Of a DNA stretch of 64,000 bases, positions 14,678 to 23,123 are shown in pieces; within the stretch, counting starts at the first letter, position 1; the number at the start of each line of letters is the position of its first letter. A model generated the notes under the pieces. The model ran no database searches, had not been told where the DNA came from, and saw nothing but the letters and a program-made list of their open reading frames with translations. The position numbers and the translations under genes are program-made. The stretch is from Martinezella rhizogenes (GTDB lineage: Bacteria > Pseudomonadota > Alphaproteobacteria > Rhizobiales > Rhizobiaceae): contig JAAMEZ010000058.1 of assembly GCA_013322215.1 (NCBI GenBank), positions 930,001 through 994,000 of the forward strand. Direction: 5' to 3'.

Positions 14678-15540
14678 CGGACGTCGTTATTCTCTATTCG
14701 GAGGAGAAGGCGCCGAAAACGGCTCGCCCGAAGGAAACGATCGCGATGCTGGACCGCATCACCGATTTTTTCGGGGATATGACCCTGACAGAGGTCAAAG
14801 GCCAGACTTGCCGGGAATATACCACGGACCGTGGCAATCTTGGTGGCGCGCGCCGGGACTTGGAGATGCTGCGGTCAGCGATCAACTACTACCACGCCGA
14901 GCACACGCTCGACATGGTGCCGAAAATCACGCTTCCGGAAAAGGGAATGCCGCGACAGAAGTGGCTGACCCGGCAAGAAGTCGCACGCCTGCTGCGTGCA
15001 GCCAGGAACGAGAAACAGTGCGGTCATCTTGTCCGGGTGATCATGATCGGGCTCTATACCGGGACGCGCCTATCGGCGGTTCTGAACCTGCAATGGATGC
15101 CTAACACCACGGCCGGCCATGTCGATCTTGATCGAGGCGTGATCTACCGCCGTGCCGAGGGCGAACGCGTAGCGCATAACAAGCGCAGGACACCGGTCAA
15201 GATCCCCCCTCGCCTTCTGCGGTTCCTGCAGTACTGGCACAAGACGGATACCACCGTCGATGTCGAAGGGCGCCAGGTCACGAAGCGATTCGTCATCACC
15301 TATGCCGGCGAGAAGATCACGAAGCCTCACAAAGCCTTCAGGACGATCAGGGACGCGGCCGGGTTTGCCGACGATGTCACGCCTCACGTCTTGCGTCACA
15401 CGCGCGCCACGTGGCTTGCACAGGCCGGCGTCGAGATTGAGCAGGCAGCGGCATCATTGGGGATGACTTCGGAGGAGTTTGAGCGCACCTACGCTCATGC
15501 GCATCCGGACTTTCAGCAGCAAGCCGCGAACGCTTTCTAA
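14482..15540 (+). CDS. int: tyrosine recombinase next to tRNA-Pro (second integrase)
   Basis: A 352-residue phage integrase. Catalytic candidates are Arg196 (TGTRLSAV), His302 and Arg305 (HVLRHTR), and Tyr337 (ERTYAHAHPDF). The usual second His is a Gly in ASLGMTSEEFE, a pattern I know from related rhizobial integrases. The gene reads toward tRNA-Pro, with 107 bp between its stop and the tRNA 3' end. That is the classic position for an enzyme using the tRNA as attachment site. It overlaps the xis-like gene by 196 bp. Confidence 0.9.
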   Translation: MSQKKRPARLWLRPDTGTWFIKDGSKRIPTECGEAEVEAAQGKLAEYLNSAYRPQRSSRSAEVTVADVVILYSEEKAPKTARPKETIAMLDRITDFFGDMTLTEVKGQTCREYTTDRGNLGGARRDLEMLRSAINYYHAEHTLDMVPKITLPEKGMPRQKWLTRQEVARLLRAARNEKQCGHLVRVIMIGLYTGTRLSAVLNLQWMPNTTAGHVDLDRGVIYRRAEGERVAHNKRRTPVKIPPRLLRFLQYWHKTDTTVDVEGRQVTKRFVITYAGEKITKPHKAFRTIRDAAGFADDVTPHVLRHTRATWLAQAGVEIEQAAASLGMTSEEFERTYAHAHPDFQQQAANAF

Positions 15541-15548
15541 GCGGTCCG

Positions 15549-15583
15549 GAACTTCAATCGGTCCGCAATCGGTCCGTTGATTT
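15549..15583. repeat. repeated AATCGGTCCG near the attachment region
   Basis: AATCGGTCCG occurs twice in tandem between the integrase stop and the tRNA, at about 15555-15564 and 15567-15576. The surrounding bases are partly symmetric (TCAATCGG and GTTGATT). They could be integrase arm-binding sites. This is an inference from position only. Confidence 0.35.
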
Positions 15584-15647
15584 GAAAATGGCTTTCGCGG
15601 GGAATTTTAAGTTCGGGATCAGCGCCTTGATTTATAAGGCTTTTCGC

Positions 15648-15724
15648 TGGTCGGAGTGGAGTGATTCGAACACTCGACCCCCACGTCCCGAACGTGGTGC
15701 GCTACCAGACTGCGCTACACTCCG
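15648..15724 (-). tRNA. tRNA-Pro(CGG)
   Basis: A 77-base cloverleaf with encoded CCA. The acceptor is CGGAGTG/CACTCCG with discriminator A. The D-arm contains GCGCAGTCTGGTAGCGC. The anticodon arm is CACG-TTCGGGA-CGTG (CGG) and the T-arm is GGGTC-GAGTGTTCGAATCACTCC-like with a standard TTCGAAT. The 3' end faces the integrase, consistent with its being the attachment site. The gene is intact, so the phage end must restore the 3' sequence. Confidence 0.95.
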
Positions 15725-16028
15725 TGACCAGCGGCGCTTCTATAGACCAGCCATTTTTGATGCACAAGCACCAATTTCAAAAAACCTTTTGATTTTTGAC
15801 GAAAAAATTACAGCCGTATCTGCCTGTAAAATCGGCAGGAAACAGCTGTCGAAAATGCCGGCGTGCAAAAGACGCAACAGATCAAGTAAAATCCCGCTTG
15901 TACACGCGGATGGGAATTTTCTTTTGCCGGCTTTGGCGCTAAAGCCCTAAGCGGGACAGGTGGAAACGTCGTGGGACAGCACGGCTTTTCCGCAACCTTA
16001 TGCGTGACAGAAGCTCAAGGACGACACG
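15725..16028. other. intergenic, chromosomal side of tRNA-Pro
   Basis: About 300 bases holding the tRNA-Pro promoter side and the leader of the lipoprotein gene. A frame across it (to 15950) has no ribosome site and looks non-coding. No terminator or repeat was seen. Confidence 0.4.
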
Positions 16029-16436
16029 ATGAATATCCGCATGATCACCGCGGCTGGACTGTTGCTGGCATTGGCCGGTTGCAGCACCACGACGACAACA
16101 ACGACAGCAGCCCTTCCGCTGCTTGCGAAGAATCCGGTTCAGGATCGCTGGCAGGGCCAGTCCGCAGGCCGCTTCTTCGCCGCCTACGGCCCGCCGATCT
16201 CAGATCGCGACGAAAGCGGCAATCGCGTCTATACTTGGCGCGGCGGCTACAAGAACGTCACCATCGTCACCAAGGACGGCAAGAAGAGCGGCAAGCGCTC
16301 CCTCAGCTGCAAGGCCGACATCGTCACCAACCAGAGCTACGAAATCCGCTCGGTTAAAATCCTCGGCGACCAGCCTGGTGTCAGCGGCCCGTCCTACTGC
16401 GCCGAGCTTCTGGCTCCGCCGGAAAAGGCGAGCTGA
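16029..16436 (+). CDS. small lipoprotein
   Basis: A 135-residue predicted lipoprotein. The signal peptide is MNIRMITAAGLLLALAGCSTT with lipobox LAGC (Cys18), followed by a run of seven Thr. The mature part has an SmpA/BamE-like flavour (GRFFAAYGPPISDRDESGNRVYTWRGGYKNVTI) and two further Cys that could pair. AAGGAC precedes the ATG at 16029. A strong hairpin (16469-16488) follows. The exact role is unknown. Confidence 0.7.
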   Translation: MNIRMITAAGLLLALAGCSTTTTTTTAALPLLAKNPVQDRWQGQSAGRFFAAYGPPISDRDESGNRVYTWRGGYKNVTIVTKDGKKSGKRSLSCKADIVTNQSYEIRSVKILGDQPGVSGPSYCAELLAPPEKAS

Positions 16437-16468
16437 TAACAAAGCTTCATCACGGAACAATGTGAGCG

Positions 16469-16488
16469 GGCGGCCTGCAAAGGCCGCC
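16469..16488. terminator. terminator between convergent genes
   Basis: GGCGGCCT (16469-16476) and AGGCCGCC (16481-16488) form a perfect 8-bp stem with a GCAA loop, followed by TGTTGCGTTT. It lies between the rightward lipoprotein and the leftward membrane gene and may serve both. Confidence 0.7.
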
Positions 16489-16505
16489 TGTTGCGTTTGC
16501 GGACG

Positions 16506-18233
16506 TTAGCCGTTGGCATCGGCGAGCTCGGCGCAGCTTTTCGGTCGCGACACATCGCCAGCGGGTATGAAAGTCTTGTCGATGGCATAAAGCCTGGCAA
16601 AGGGCGTTTCGGCGGCAAGTTTCACACCTTGCGGAACGATGCCGCCAAAACGGTCCTCGACATCGGCGTTGACGAGCAGAATGAAGTCGAAGCGATGCCG
16701 CCAATCCTTGAGGTAGGGCGCAATGCCGCTGAGGGCCGAAATCTCGTCAGGGCAATCCAGCAGGCTTATGGGGAACAGATTGCCTTCCGGCACGGCGATG
16801 TCGCTCCAGGGCGGCAACACGGTCAGCGGCTGCTTACCCTTGGCGGTGAAGATCGTCGGCACGAAGGCATGGGCGTAAGGGACCGCAAGCGTGGGCAAAT
16901 GCCGGAAAGTGTCCTGGTTCCAGGCGAAGTAGCGATGATCCGCCGTGCCGCGCTCGCTCTGCTGCCGCATGACCGGCAGGACGGCTGCACCTTCGGGCAC
17001 CGCCGCCAGGACAGTGCTGACATCAGCGGCATCGGCCTGACCCTGCCACCAATTGACACCGATCCAGGCCGTTCTGCCCAAGACGACCGTCGAGAGCACG
17101 AGCATGACCAGAAAAGCTTGCCGGCGTGGCACGCGAGGCAAGGGACAGATCATCACCATGGCAGCGAGCGCCATCATGATCGGAAAGCGCCAGCTGATCC
17201 AGCCCGTCCCAAGCATATGACGCGGCACGACGCAGGACAGAAGCAGCAGGCCGGCGGCCGTCACCGCCATGCCGGCATGCGCGCTCAGACGGCGCGTGAG
17301 AGCCGCATAGATTCCAACGAATATCAACGGGATCAGGAACAGCATGTCCGCCGACAGCCCGTAGCTCCAGAATGCCGACATCAGGTTGGCTACGAGCAGA
17401 ATGGGTGAATCGTTCCAGGATGCATCCAGACTGCCGCCTCCATCGGGCAAGACAGGCTGATAGAGAAAAAGACAGATCGCCGGCAGGGCGCAGGCCAGCA
17501 TCGCAAGCAGAAGCCTGCCGCATAAGCGCAGGAAATCGCGAGGTGACCTCAATGCTGCCGTCGTCGGCGAGAATTCGAGACCGCAGACGAGCGCCATGTA
17601 GAAGCCGAGCGAAAAGAGGTGCATGACGGTGAGCAGCAGACCCGCCAGCAGACGCCAGCAGAACAGCGCGCCCGGATTGCGGGACTGCAGAGCATGATCG
17701 GCGGTCGCAAAGAACAGCGCCATGCCGAGCCCGATCTGAAAATTGATGAAGCCGCCAATCAGCGTCGCACACCAGGCGAAATACAATATGCCGATCTGCC
17801 AGTAATGGCCGCCGCCATGCAAGCGCCGGTGTAAAGCGATCGCCCCGAGTGGCGGCAGTACGATCGCCAGGAAAAGAAGGCCGCGAGCCAGCAGTGAAAC
17901 GCCGATCAACGGCCCCAGCCAATATGCGGCAAGATCAATGCCGACATTGGTGAACGTTCTGTTCCAGTCAATCGCATAGATCTCATGAAACGGCGGCGTG
18001 TTGATGCCGCCGGCCAGCAGCCACATGCGCGCATAATGGTTTGGGTAATCGAGGATCGGCGGAAACTTGAAGATGGTGACGAAAACGGCGACTAGGATGA
18101 GGAAGGCAGCGATGGCGATGCCCGGCCTCTGCCTGACGATGGCGGCATTCGCATCAACCGCGTCGTGCGCGGAAACAATATCGGAAACGACGACGCCCTC
18201 GGTCGACGGTGAAGTCGCGGAAGCTTGCGGCAT
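16506..18233 (-). CDS. polytopic membrane protein, partner of GT2 glycosyltransferase
   Basis: A 575-residue protein with about ten or more hydrophobic segments from residue 40 to 430, then a soluble C-terminal domain of about 140 residues. The loop after the first membrane segment has DYPNHYARM. The layout resembles GT-C-type glycosyltransferases or O-antigen/teichoic-like membrane sugar transferases, but no Asp-Asp/Glu pair can be assigned firmly. Its start overlaps the stop of the GT2 gene (TGATG), so the two probably act together on a lipid-linked sugar. Confidence 0.65.
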   Translation of the reverse strand: MPQASATSPSTEGVVVSDIVSAHDAVDANAAIVRQRPGIAIAAFLILVAVFVTIFKFPPILDYPNHYARMWLLAGGINTPPFHEIYAIDWNRTFTNVGIDLAAYWLGPLIGVSLLARGLLFLAIVLPPLGAIALHRRLHGGGHYWQIGILYFAWCATLIGGFINFQIGLGMALFFATADHALQSRNPGALFCWRLLAGLLLTVMHLFSLGFYMALVCGLEFSPTTAALRSPRDFLRLCGRLLLAMLACALPAICLFLYQPVLPDGGGSLDASWNDSPILLVANLMSAFWSYGLSADMLFLIPLIFVGIYAALTRRLSAHAGMAVTAAGLLLLSCVVPRHMLGTGWISWRFPIMMALAAMVMICPLPRVPRRQAFLVMLVLSTVVLGRTAWIGVNWWQGQADAADVSTVLAAVPEGAAVLPVMRQQSERGTADHRYFAWNQDTFRHLPTLAVPYAHAFVPTIFTAKGKQPLTVLPPWSDIAVPEGNLFPISLLDCPDEISALSGIAPYLKDWRHRFDFILLVNADVEDRFGGIVPQGVKLAAETPFARLYAIDKTFIPAGDVSRPKSCAELADANG

Positions 18234-19318
18234 CAGCGGGCCGCCCTCACCTGCTCCGCGCTACCAGCCCCATCCCCGAGATTATGCAGGGCGTCATCAA
18301 GCGCGCGGCGTTTGCCTGCTGCGTCCATATCGGAAAAGCCGCTGGGAATATCGAGGGAGCGCCCGCTCTGTAGCACGCTTTCGATCATGAAGATCGGCCG
18401 CCGCTTGTTCTCCTGCACCAGACGGCCGACATATTCGCCGATGATGCCGATGCAGATGAGCTGGATGGCGCTGAAGGCAGTGATGGCGGCCATGATGCTG
18501 GACCAGCCGACGATCGTCTCCCCCGCAAACCAGCGGACGAGCGTATAGGCGAGCAGCAAGGCCGCACAGCCGGCACTCGCAAGGCCAAGCCAGGTGCTGA
18601 TCCGCAGCGGTACGGTTGAAAAGCTGGTGATGGCGTCGATCGCGAAATTGATCATCTTGCGCAGCGGATATTTGGTGGTGCCGGCAAAACGCGCATCGCG
18701 CTCGTAGGGGAGCGCCACCTGCCGCCCGCCGATCCAGCTCACCATACCGCGGATGAAACGATCCCGCTCCGGCATCGCCAGCAGGATATCGACGACACGT
18801 CGGCGCATCAGCCTGAAATCGCCGACATCGCGCGGGATCGCCACCGAGGCGAGCCGCGACAGCAGCCGATAGAAGAGCGAGGCGGAGGCGAGCTTGAACC
18901 AGCTTTCCCCCTGTCGGCGCATGCGCTGGCCATAGACGACATCCGCACCGAGATCCATGATCGGCATCATCATCAGCAACAGTTCCGGCGGGTCCTGAAG
19001 ATCGGCATCGATCAACAGCACCCGCTCGCCGCGCGAGGCGGCAAGGCCGGCGGTGGCGGCAAGCTGGTGTCCGTGGTTGCGCATGAGACGCACGCCGAGT
19101 ACCTGCGGCACCTTCGCAGCAAGCGAGGCGATGACCTCCCAGGTGCCATCTGTGGACCCATCATCCACCAGGACGATCTCGAAGGCTTCGCCGGCGATGC
19201 CCCGCGCCGTTGCCTCCGCGCGCCGGCAAAATTCGCTGAGCCCCTCCTCCTCATTGTGGCAGGGGGCAACGATGGAAAGCAGCAGTTCCTGGGGTTTCTG
19301 GTTCATGATCGTCCGCAT
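18233..19318 (-). CDS. family 2 glycosyltransferase, GtrB/DPM1-like
   Basis: A 361-residue enzyme predicted to transfer a sugar from a nucleotide donor to polyprenyl phosphate. The GT2 domain occupies about residues 12-240: SIVAPCHNEEEGL, EIVLVDDGSTDGT, and the metal-binding ADLQDPPELL. Two C-terminal membrane helices (about 255-320) give the GtrB form. An internal ATG at 19306 is an alternative start. It is transcribed ahead of the polytopic partner, which would use or flip the lipid-linked sugar. Confidence 0.88.
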   Translation of the reverse strand: MRTIMNQKPQELLLSIVAPCHNEEEGLSEFCRRAEATARGIAGEAFEIVLVDDGSTDGTWEVIASLAAKVPQVLGVRLMRNHGHQLAATAGLAASRGERVLLIDADLQDPPELLLMMMPIMDLGADVVYGQRMRRQGESWFKLASASLFYRLLSRLASVAIPRDVGDFRLMRRRVVDILLAMPERDRFIRGMVSWIGGRQVALPYERDARFAGTTKYPLRKMINFAIDAITSFSTVPLRISTWLGLASAGCAALLLAYTLVRWFAGETIVGWSSIMAAITAFSAIQLICIGIIGEYVGRLVQENKRRPIFMIESVLQSGRSLDIPSGFSDMDAAGKRRALDDALHNLGDGAGSAEQVRAAR

Positions 19319-19744
19319 CGAGATGACGGCGGTCAGAGTGCAGGAAAAAGGTCAAACAAGCTTTAAGGATGGGCGAATGGCGGCACACCCAATCTCGCGC
19401 AACGGTTTCACGAAGAATTGAAATCACCACTGTCGACGGGCCGCTCTCAGCGGGCATCACGGGGCGACGACGGCCTCTCCCCAATCGTTCGAAGAAGGCG
19501 CCGCCATCGATGCCGAAGGCCTCTCGGCCAGCATCATCAATCATCGTCCATCCGCAGGGAAATCCTCGTTTCAGGCGAAACACAAATACTTTAGCATCTT
19601 CAAAAATGTTTCGGTTCAACCCTTGACCCGGAAAGATTGTCGTTGAATATGCGTCCTGGGAGATGCTTGCAGTCTAAGGTTACGCGCCATCTAAATTGTT
19701 GCGGCGGCCCAAACCCATGATCTCCCGTCAGAAGGAGAGCCCCC
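19319..19744. other. intergenic promoter region between divergent genes
   Basis: About 425 bases between the GT2 gene (leftward) and the amino-acid binding protein (rightward). It must hold both promoters. It is AT-richer near 19570-19620. Frames on both strands here lack ribosome sites and look non-coding. No clear operator was recognised. Confidence 0.45.
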
Positions 19745-20560
19745 TTGAAAAACAAAGCACTTATCGTATTGGTCGCCACAGTGGCTTCCGGTCTTGCAAC
19801 CACCATTTGCGGAACTTCCATTGCCATCGCGCAGGATGCAGCAACCAGCATCGTGGTCGGAGCGGATACCACTTTCCCGCCCTTTGAAACCGAGAAGGAC
19901 GGCGTCGTTACGGGATTCGACATTGACATGATCAATGCGATCGCCAAGGCCGAAAATATGACGGTCACTCTGAAGACCCTGCCGTTCAACGGGCTCATCC
20001 CAAGCTTGCAGGCAGGCTCGATCGATGCTGCGGTCGCCGGCATCACGATCAAGACCAGCCGGTTGCAGAACGCCAATTTCAGCGATGCATATTACAAGTC
20101 CGGCCTGTCGGTTCTGGTAAAGGCGGACTCCAGCATCAAGAGCTTCGACGATCTGAAGGGTCATGTCGTTGCCACGAAGAAGGCAACGTCTTCGGTCGAT
20201 TACCTGACAGGCCACGGCTTCTCATCCGATTACATCAAGCAGTTCCAGAGCATCGACGCTGCCTATCAGGCACTTATGACCGGCGGTGCGGACGCGGTGA
20301 TCTTCGATAACCCCGTCAATATCGACTTCAAGGCCAAGCACAGCGGCGTGCAGACCGTCGGCCCGCTGCTGACGGGCGAATATTACGGCATCGCCATCAG
20401 CAAGACGAAGCCCGATCTCGCTGCCAAGATCAATGACGGCCTCGCCAAGATCCGCAAGAGCGGTGAATATCACCAGCTTTTCGTGAAGTATTTTGGCGGC
20501 GATACGAGCGGCGAGGTCAATGACGTGATCGACCCGGCGAAGGTCGCGCTTTCGGAATAA
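19745..20560 (+). CDS. amino-acid ABC transporter, periplasmic binding protein
   Basis: A 271-residue family 3 solute-binding protein. The signal peptide covers roughly residues 1-30 (VATVASGLATTICGTSIAIAQ). The mature protein starts with VVGADTTFPPFETEKDGVVTGFDIDMI, the standard polar amino-acid-binding pattern. The start is TTG at 19745 behind AGAAGGAGAG. With the permease and ATPase downstream it forms a glutamine/polar amino-acid importer. The exact substrate cannot be read from sequence. Confidence 0.9.
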   Translation: MKNKALIVLVATVASGLATTICGTSIAIAQDAATSIVVGADTTFPPFETEKDGVVTGFDIDMINAIAKAENMTVTLKTLPFNGLIPSLQAGSIDAAVAGITIKTSRLQNANFSDAYYKSGLSVLVKADSSIKSFDDLKGHVVATKKATSSVDYLTGHGFSSDYIKQFQSIDAAYQALMTGGADAVIFDNPVNIDFKAKHSGVQTVGPLLTGEYYGIAISKTKPDLAAKINDGLAKIRKSGEYHQLFVKYFGGDTSGEVNDVIDPAKVALSE

Positions 20561-20688
20561 GATCGGCCGAAGATATTTTAGGCTTCCCGAAAGTTACGTG
20601 ATTGATCCGCAGGCTGCGCGGCGCATAGTTGCGTTGCGCAGCAGTATCAATTCTCCAGTAAATAAAAGAAACAAACAAGGCACGGTTC

Positions 20689-21357
20689 ATGGACGCCATC
20701 TGGCAAAATTTACCTGTGATCCTCAACGGTCTGCTCCTGACGATCGAATATTCGATCGTCGCAATTATCCTGATGGTCATCATCGGACTGGTTGCGGCGC
20801 TCATGCGTCTTTCGAAGGTTGCGCCGCTGCGATGGATCGCCACAGCCTATGTCGAGATTTTCCGATCGACGCCTCTGCTGGTCCAACTCTTCTTCATAGT
20901 GCTCGGACTGCCGGCAATTCTGCCTGTCAATGCGTGGTTCGGGCAGCTCACCTATCCTATCCTCGCAGCCGCCCTCACCCTCAGCCTGAACGAGGGCGCC
21001 TACGTCACCGAGATTGTACGCGCCGGTATTCTCGGCGTTGATCGCGGGCAGAAAGAGGCAGCGGCAAGCATTGCGATGACCGGCTTTCAGACGATGCGCT
21101 ACATCGTTCTGCCGCAGGCCTTCAAACGCATGATCCCGCCTTTGGTCAACCAGGCGGCCCAGACGATCAAGGATACCTCGCTGCTGGCCCCGGTCGGCAT
21201 TGCCGAACTGGTCTACAAGGGTGAAATCGTGATCGCCGAAACCTTCGCATCTTTCACGATATGGGGTTTCGTCGCGGTGCTATATTTCATCATGATCTTC
21301 TCCCTGTCGAAGTGCTCGTCCTATATCGAGAGGAGGCTTCAAGTTGATAAGCGTTAA
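20689..21357 (+). CDS. amino-acid ABC transporter permease
   Basis: A 222-residue HisMQ-type permease with about five membrane helices. The EAA loop reads EAAASIAMTGFQTMRYIVLPQAFKRMIPP (about residues 123-151) and contacts the ATPase. ERFRSTPLLVQL-like motifs (VEIFRSTPLLVQLFFIVLG) are typical. A 128-bp gap follows the binding protein, and the stop overlaps the ATPase start. It is probably a homodimer in the complex. Confidence 0.92.
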   Translation: MDAIWQNLPVILNGLLLTIEYSIVAIILMVIIGLVAALMRLSKVAPLRWIATAYVEIFRSTPLLVQLFFIVLGLPAILPVNAWFGQLTYPILAAALTLSLNEGAYVTEIVRAGILGVDRGQKEAAASIAMTGFQTMRYIVLPQAFKRMIPPLVNQAAQTIKDTSLLAPVGIAELVYKGEIVIAETFASFTIWGFVAVLYFIMIFSLSKCSSYIERRLQVDKR

Positions 21358-22066
21358 AGAGCTTCACAAGTCCTTCGGGCACCATGAGATCCTGAAAGGC
21401 ATCACCACGCATGTGGAGAACAACGAAGTCGTCGTCGTCATCGGACCGTCGGGAAGCGGCAAGAGCACCTTCCTGCGCTGCCTGAACGGGCTGGAAACGC
21501 CAACCAGCGGCGACATCGAGATCGCCGGGATGATGCTGACCGATCCGAAGACCAACATCCACAAGCTGCGCCAGCATGTCGGCATGGTCTTCCAGCAGTT
21601 CAATCTCTTCAAGCATCTGACGATCCTGGAGAACATCACGATCGGCCCGCGCAAGGTCAAAAAGGTCGCGCCTGAAGAGGCCGATCGCGTGGCGCACGAA
21701 CTGCTGGCGAAAGTCGGCCTGCGCGGCAAGGAAGCGAACTATCCCGACGAGCTTTCCGGCGGCCAGCAGCAGCGTGTCGCGATCGCCCGCGCGCTGGCGA
21801 TGGGGCCCGACGTCATGCTCTTCGACGAGCCGACCTCGGCGCTCGACCCCGAAATGGTGGGCGAAGTGCTGCAGGTCATGAACGATCTGGCGCGCGAAGG
21901 CATGACGATGGTCGTCGTCACCCACGAAATGGGCTTTGCCCGCGAGGTAGGCCACCGCGTGATCTTCATGGATCACGGCCAGATCTTGGAAGAAGGCGCC
22001 CCCAAGGAGCTCTTCTCAAATCCCCGGATGGATCGCACCAAGAATTTTCTGGCGAAGATCCTTTGA
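21344..22066 (+). CDS. amino-acid ABC transporter ATPase
   Basis: A 240-residue ATPase. Walker A GPSGSGKST is near residues 33-41, the signature LSGGQQQRVAIARAL near 134-148, Walker B VMLFDEPTSALDPE near 154-167, and the H-loop VVVTHEMGF near 190-198. The start is TTG at 21344 with a perfect AGGAGG, overlapping the permease by 14 bp. GlnQ/HisP-like length and motifs. Confidence 0.94.
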   Translation: MISVKELHKSFGHHEILKGITTHVENNEVVVVIGPSGSGKSTFLRCLNGLETPTSGDIEIAGMMLTDPKTNIHKLRQHVGMVFQQFNLFKHLTILENITIGPRKVKKVAPEEADRVAHELLAKVGLRGKEANYPDELSGGQQQRVAIARALAMGPDVMLFDEPTSALDPEMVGEVLQVMNDLAREGMTMVVVTHEMGFAREVGHRVIFMDHGQILEEGAPKELFSNPRMDRTKNFLAKIL

Positions 22067-22071
22067 ACGAG

Positions 22072-22095
22072 AGGCCCGCTTCGGCGGGCCTTTTC
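22072..22095 (+). terminator. terminator after amino-acid ABC operon
   Basis: AGGCCCGC-TTCG-GCGGGCCT followed by TTTCC. A perfect 8-bp stem with a UUCG loop, a textbook intrinsic terminator 6 bp after the ATPase stop. Confidence 0.92.
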
Positions 22096-22145
22096 CTTTT
22101 ATTTCGTAGCGGGCAGAATGTGTGGCGGAAGGGGAGCCGTCGCAC

Positions 22146-22874
22146 ATGAACGATCATCTGAAGCACGATATTCTTTTGAAGATTCGGCAGGTTGCCTCCG
22201 ACAACGGCGGGAAGCCCCCCGGTATTGCCCGTTTTGAAAGTGCTACAGGCGTAAAACGTCACGAGTGGTTAGGAAAAATCTGGCGTAACTGGAGCGACGC
22301 CATTATTGAAGCGGGATTCACCCCCAACGAACTTCAAGGGGCGTGGGATGAATTGGAAATTCTTCAGATTATCGCAGAAATTTCCAAGGCTATCAGGCGG
22401 TTTCCGTCCAGCAGCGACCTGAAGTTTGAGCTTCATCATCGTCCGAACAGCCCAGACACCAAGACGGTTCTTGCCCGATGGAACATGCCGGAACTGGCAG
22501 CAGCCCTTGCGGACTACGCCGAGCAAAATGGCGAGCAGGAAGTTGCGAGTTATGCTCGAGCTTACACCCCGCGCCAGCGAGGCACTGATAACGAAGGCGG
22601 CACATCAGAAAGCGCGCTTGGCCATGTCTATATGCAGCGCCACAACACCGACTATAAGATAGGCTTCACGACCTCACTTAATAAGCGGGGACGGCAAATC
22701 CAGATCGAGCTTCCTCAGGAAATCGAACTTGTTCATTCGATTCTGACCGACGACCCCGCGGGCGTCGAATCTTACTGGCATAAGCGGTTTGCCGCGAAAC
22801 GGACACGAGGCGAATGGTTTAAGCTAACGAAGTCCGATGTTGCGGCTTTTAAACGCTGGTCGAAGATTTGGTGA
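22146..22874 (+). CDS. T5orf172 (GIY-YIG superfamily) domain protein
   Basis: A 242-residue protein. The C-terminal third (about residues 157-235, GHVYMQRHNTDYKIGFTT then ESYWHKRFAAKRTRGEWFKL) matches the T5orf172/Mug113 branch of GIY-YIG nucleases. It has the Y-x-Y-KIG core, an Arg and a late Glu. The first 150 residues are helical with two similar W-rich repeats and look DNA-binding. GGAAGGGGAG precedes the ATG at 22146. It lies alone between a terminator and tRNA-Gln, a place where horizontally acquired genes are often found. Partners are absent. Confidence 0.7.
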   Translation: MNDHLKHDILLKIRQVASDNGGKPPGIARFESATGVKRHEWLGKIWRNWSDAIIEAGFTPNELQGAWDELEILQIIAEISKAIRRFPSSSDLKFELHHRPNSPDTKTVLARWNMPELAAALADYAEQNGEQEVASYARAYTPRQRGTDNEGGTSESALGHVYMQRHNTDYKIGFTTSLNKRGRQIQIELPQEIELVHSILTDDPAGVESYWHKRFAAKRTRGEWFKLTKSDVAAFKRWSKIW

Positions 22875-22890
22875 CGGATTAAAAAATCAA

Positions 22891-22965
22891 TGGCTGGGGC
22901 GCCAGGATTCGAACCTGGGAATGCCGGTACCAAAAACCGGTGCCTTACCGCTTGGCGACGCCCCA
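22891..22965 (-). tRNA. tRNA-Gln(TTG)
   Basis: A 75-base cloverleaf with encoded CCA. The acceptor is TGGGGCG/CGCCCCA with discriminator G. The anticodon arm is CCGGT-TTTTGGT-ACCGG (TTG). The T-arm is CCAGG-TTCGAAT-CCTGG. All stems are intact. Confidence 0.95.
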
Positions 22966-23123
22966 ACAGAGGAGATGGCTGCTATACCAGCCAAATCGGC
23001 GTCTGATTAGCAAAGGTCGCTTGCCGCTACAATGACTAAGTGATGCGCGAATGCATATTTCTGTGTGCTTTCCGGGCGGCTATGATAGGTCTTGCTGCAC
23101 TGCATTTGAAATCAGGAGGTCCG

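Noticed and set aside
16086..16106. Thr-codon run in the lipoprotein as a possible phase-variable repeat
   Set aside because: The codons are mixed, so the DNA is not a clean simple repeat likely to slip.
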